Shown here piece by piece: positions 62,047 through 64,000 of a stretch of 64,000 bases of DNA. The stretch is from assembly GCF_013408295.1 (NCBI RefSeq), contig NZ_JACBYQ010000002.1, positions 496,001 through 560,000 on the forward strand, written 5' to 3'. Below the pieces are notes generated by a model. That model worked only from the letters and a program-made list of their open reading frames with translations. It did no database searches and was not told the origin of the DNA. The DNA is from Psychromicrobium silvestre (GTDB lineage Bacteria; Actinomycetota; Actinomycetes; Actinomycetales; Micrococcaceae). How positions within the stretch are numbered: the first letter of the stretch is position 1; each line of letters starts with the position of its first letter. The position numbers and the translations under genes were made by a program.

Positions 62047-62997
62047 CTAGCCTTTCGACAGGGGAATCTTAACGGAGAAGGTACTTCCTGCCGAGGATGA
62101 GGATTCCAGAGTCAACGAGCCTCGGTATTGTTCCGCGGTTTCTGCGGCAATCGCCAGGCCCAAGCCGAAGCCGTTACCGCTGGCAGAGAATTCCCGTTGA
62201 AAGATCTGGTCTGCGGTCTCGGCGGTGATTCCCGGCCCGGTGTCAGTGATTCGCAAAACCGCGGAGCCGACGTCGACCGTACTAATCAGCGCGACCCGAC
62301 CACCGGCGGGAGTCACCTTGAGGGCATTTTCCAACACCGAAAGCAATACCGTACGCAGCGCGGTCTCGGTGCTGGCTACTCGCACCCGGGCGCCGGGTTC
62401 AAAGCTGAGCTGCACCTTCTTTTCCCGAGCCAACACCTGTAGCTCATCGCTAAGGCTTTGAATTACGGCATCAAAATCCACCGCCTCGGTCGGCTCTACC
62501 GGAGCGGTGCCCTGCAATAAGTTCTCCACCGTGCTGACCATCCTGCGAATGTCGCCCCGCAAGCTTTGCAGTTCGACGGCGCGCTGCCCGTCGGCGTCGA
62601 GCCTGGCCAGCAGCTGGGCCCGGGCGTCAATCACCGCCAAAGGAGTACGCAATTGGTGACTGGCATCCTGCACAAAACGCCGTTGCTGCTCAATGGCGTC
62701 CTGGAGCGGGCGGACGGCTTTACGCGCGGTATAGACAGCAAAGGCCGTGAGGGCGAGCACTAAGACCAAGGCAGCAAGCGCCGCAGCGAGGTAGATTTCC
62801 CGCCCGTCGATGAGTAAGTAACCGGGCAGGTCGATGCGCTGCGCCCGTTCCGCTGGCTGCGCCCTGCGGATCAGGAAGACTAAGGCCGCGATCAACACAA
62901 TAAACAGCACCAAAAGGCTCGCCAAGCCGACGCGCAGCCCAATCTTCCAGGCCGCCCGTCGGACCGGATCTTGAGGTGATGGAACACGGTTCATCAT
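62047..62997 (-). CDS. Two-component sensor histidine kinase
   Basis: 316 residues. Two membrane helices (about 22-45 and 68-90) flank a very short external loop (about 25 residues), then a degenerate HAMP-like linker, the H-box DASHQLRTPLAVIDARAQLL (phospho-His), N-box LENALKVTP, and G-boxes ITDTGPGI and GFGLGLAIA. The short loop suggests membrane rather than ligand sensing. ATGA overlap with the response regulator stop; partners in signalling. Confidence 0.93.
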   Translation of the reverse strand: MMNRVPSPQDPVRRAAWKIGLRVGLASLLVLFIVLIAALVFLIRRAQPAERAQRIDLPGYLLIDGREIYLAAALAALVLVLALTAFAVYTARKAVRPLQDAIEQQRRFVQDASHQLRTPLAVIDARAQLLARLDADGQRAVELQSLRGDIRRMVSTVENLLQGTAPVEPTEAVDFDAVIQSLSDELQVLAREKKVQLSFEPGARVRVASTETALRTVLLSVLENALKVTPAGGRVALISTVDVGSAVLRITDTGPGITAETADQIFQREFSASGNGFGLGLAIAAETAEQYRGSLTLESSSSAGSTFSVKIPLSKG

Positions 62998-63689
62998 GAA
63001 TGTCCTATCTGATAGCCGAGTCCTTGAATGGTGATGATGACCTCACGTCCGAGCTTTTTCCGCAGATAGTGCACATAAGTATCGACCACGGACTCGTTGG
63101 CTGGACCATCAAAAACCCCTCCGGCTAACTCCGCTCTGCCGAAGACCCGATCCGGGTTGCCCGCCAATAGGGAGAGTAAATCAAACTCGCGCGGTGACAG
63201 TGCAATACGGGAACCGTAACCCGACTGGGCACTTCGTTGCGAGGGTTCTAAGAGCCACTCGCCCACACTAAGCGGGGCGGCGACTTCCTCGCTCCCATGA
63301 TCGACGGTCCGACGGCTGAGTGCCCGAAGCCTGGCGGCTAGCTCCTGAGCGTCATAGGGTTTGGCGAGGTAATCGTTAGCCCCGGCGTCGAGCCCTTCAA
63401 CGATGTCCTGCACGGCCGAAAGCGCGGTTAGCAACAGAATCGGCACCTGATCTCCGGCTGCTCGTAGTCTTCGCACAATCTGGAGGCCGTCCAAGGACGG
63501 TAAGCCACGGTCGATGAGTAGGACGTCCCAGCCGTCACGAAGGGCCTCCTGCAGACCGTCCCAACCGTCCCTGAGCCAACGCACCTGAAATTGCTCACCG
63601 AGCAGACGGACGGTGAGCGAACCCAGAGTCTGATCATCCTCGACAAAGAGAACCTTGGGTGCTGTGGAAAGCTTGCTGGCGTCCTTCAT
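62994..63689 (-). CDS. OmpR-family response regulator
   Basis: 231 residues: receiver domain with acidic pocket VEDDQ, phospho-acceptor Asp in LLIDRGLPSLDGLQ, conserved Thr/Lys in LLLTALSA and YLAKPYDAQEL; C-terminal winged helix with LSPREFDLLSLLAGNP and VDTYVHYLRKKLGREVI. Acts with the histidine kinase encoded after it. Targets are unknown; the convergent copper ATPase is a neighbour, not a proven target. Confidence 0.93.
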   Translation of the reverse strand: MKDASKLSTAPKVLFVEDDQTLGSLTVRLLGEQFQVRWLRDGWDGLQEALRDGWDVLLIDRGLPSLDGLQIVRRLRAAGDQVPILLLTALSAVQDIVEGLDAGANDYLAKPYDAQELAARLRALSRRTVDHGSEEVAAPLSVGEWLLEPSQRSAQSGYGSRIALSPREFDLLSLLAGNPDRVFGRAELAGGVFDGPANESVVDTYVHYLRKKLGREVIITIQGLGYQIGHS

Positions 63690-63721
63690 TGCTGCCTATT
63701 CTCGCATCGAAACCACTGGTT

Positions 63722-64000
63722 TCAGGCTGCAACGGGCAGTTCCGGTAACGGACCGAAGCGACGCAACCAAGCCATCCGGGCAACCCATCGGCTGAGCAGC
63801 AAGTTCCAGAGCGCCATGGCAACTATCGCACCGGCACTGCTGGCCAGCAAAGAACCAAACACATCCGAGGGGTAGTGCACTCCCAGATAAACCCTGGAAA
63901 GCCCGACCAAAAGGGAGAACACAACGCCCAAAATCGCCACCGGCTTGGCCCATTTGCTTCCCCGAGCCAGCAGCCAAAAGCCAAAAGCCAGCGAAAAGGC
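63722..64000 (-). CDS. PAP2-family phosphatase, 5' part outside window
   Basis: Minus-strand frame open to base 64000. C-terminal 92 residues contain GLSRVYLGVHYPSDVFGS, the third phosphatase motif (SR-x5-H-x3-D), and two membrane helices. A lipid-phosphate phosphatase of the PAP2 superfamily, perhaps undecaprenyl pyrophosphate or phosphatidic acid phosphatase. Incomplete at the window edge. Confidence 0.85.
   Translation of the reverse strand, partial: AFSLAFGFWLLARGSKWAKPVAILGVVFSLLVGLSRVYLGVHYPSDVFGSLLASSAGAIVAMALWNLLLSRWVARMAWLRRFGPLPELPVAA

Noticed and set aside
1-64000. CRISPR arrays or rRNA genes
   Set aside because: No regularly spaced repeats of CRISPR type and no rRNA sequence were seen.

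Overview
The window looks like chromosomal DNA of a high-GC actinobacterium, most likely a member of the Micrococcaceae (Arthrobacter/Renibacterium-like). The evidence is the unbroken fhaA-fhaB-pstP-rodA-pbpA-pknA-pknB cell-wall and signalling operon with the class E sortase, pabA-type amidotransferase and crgA behind it, frequent GTG starts after strong GGAGG-type sites, and mycothiol-type single-cysteine arsenate reductases. The species cannot be named from the sequence alone.

Layout. 1-7.7 kb: a flavin amine oxidase cut by the window edge and a divergent TetR regulator, a VOC-fold protein with a very strong terminator, a TPP-riboswitch-controlled thiM-thiE-thiD/tenA operon, a secreted trypsin-like protease, a NlpC/P60-like protein and tRNA-Leu(CAG). 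8.1-19.9 kb: the FHA/phosphatase/RodA/PBP/Ser-Thr-kinase operon, then pabA, a 53-residue membrane protein and sortase on the other strand, and crgA. 19.85-22.4 kb: two divergent citrate synthase genes, one fused to a MerR-like HTH, with a repeat-rich shared promoter.

22.4-41 kb is an accessory region. It opens with a cluster of palindromic TTATCCACA elements and a complete Tn7-like transposition operon (TnsA-, TnsB-, TnsC- and TniQ-like). These are followed by an uncharacterised gene, an XRE-ImmA/IrrE metallopeptidase coupled to a candidate tRNA-guanine-transglycosylase-like protein, an oppositely oriented winged-helix/unknown pair, an arsenic-resistance cluster (ArsR, ACR3, three ArsC types, an ArsO-like flavoprotein with a Cys-rich tail), a cysteine-less thioredoxin-like protein, a DinB-like protein, and a two-gene TIR/zinc-ribbon unit that resembles an antiphage module. 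I could not find a convincing right transposon end, so the extent of the element is open.

41-46.8 kb returns to core-like genes: a ferric-reductase-like flavocytochrome with an FMN-binding protein and ApbE (an electron-transfer module), an SRPBCC protein, an aldo/keto reductase, an XRE-cupin regulator and a methyltransferase. A decayed amidohydrolase pseudogene follows. 47.4-56.1 kb is a sugar-utilisation locus for acetylated beta-mannosides: GH130, TetR, GH2 beta-mannosidase, MFS transporter, and three esterases. Its two promoter regions share operator words. 56.2-58.4 kb holds an SDR/MarR divergent pair and an esterase. 58.5-62 kb has a second arsC and a CsoR-CopZ-CopA copper operon with CsoR-type operators. 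62-64 kb carries a two-component system and a truncated PAP2 phosphatase.
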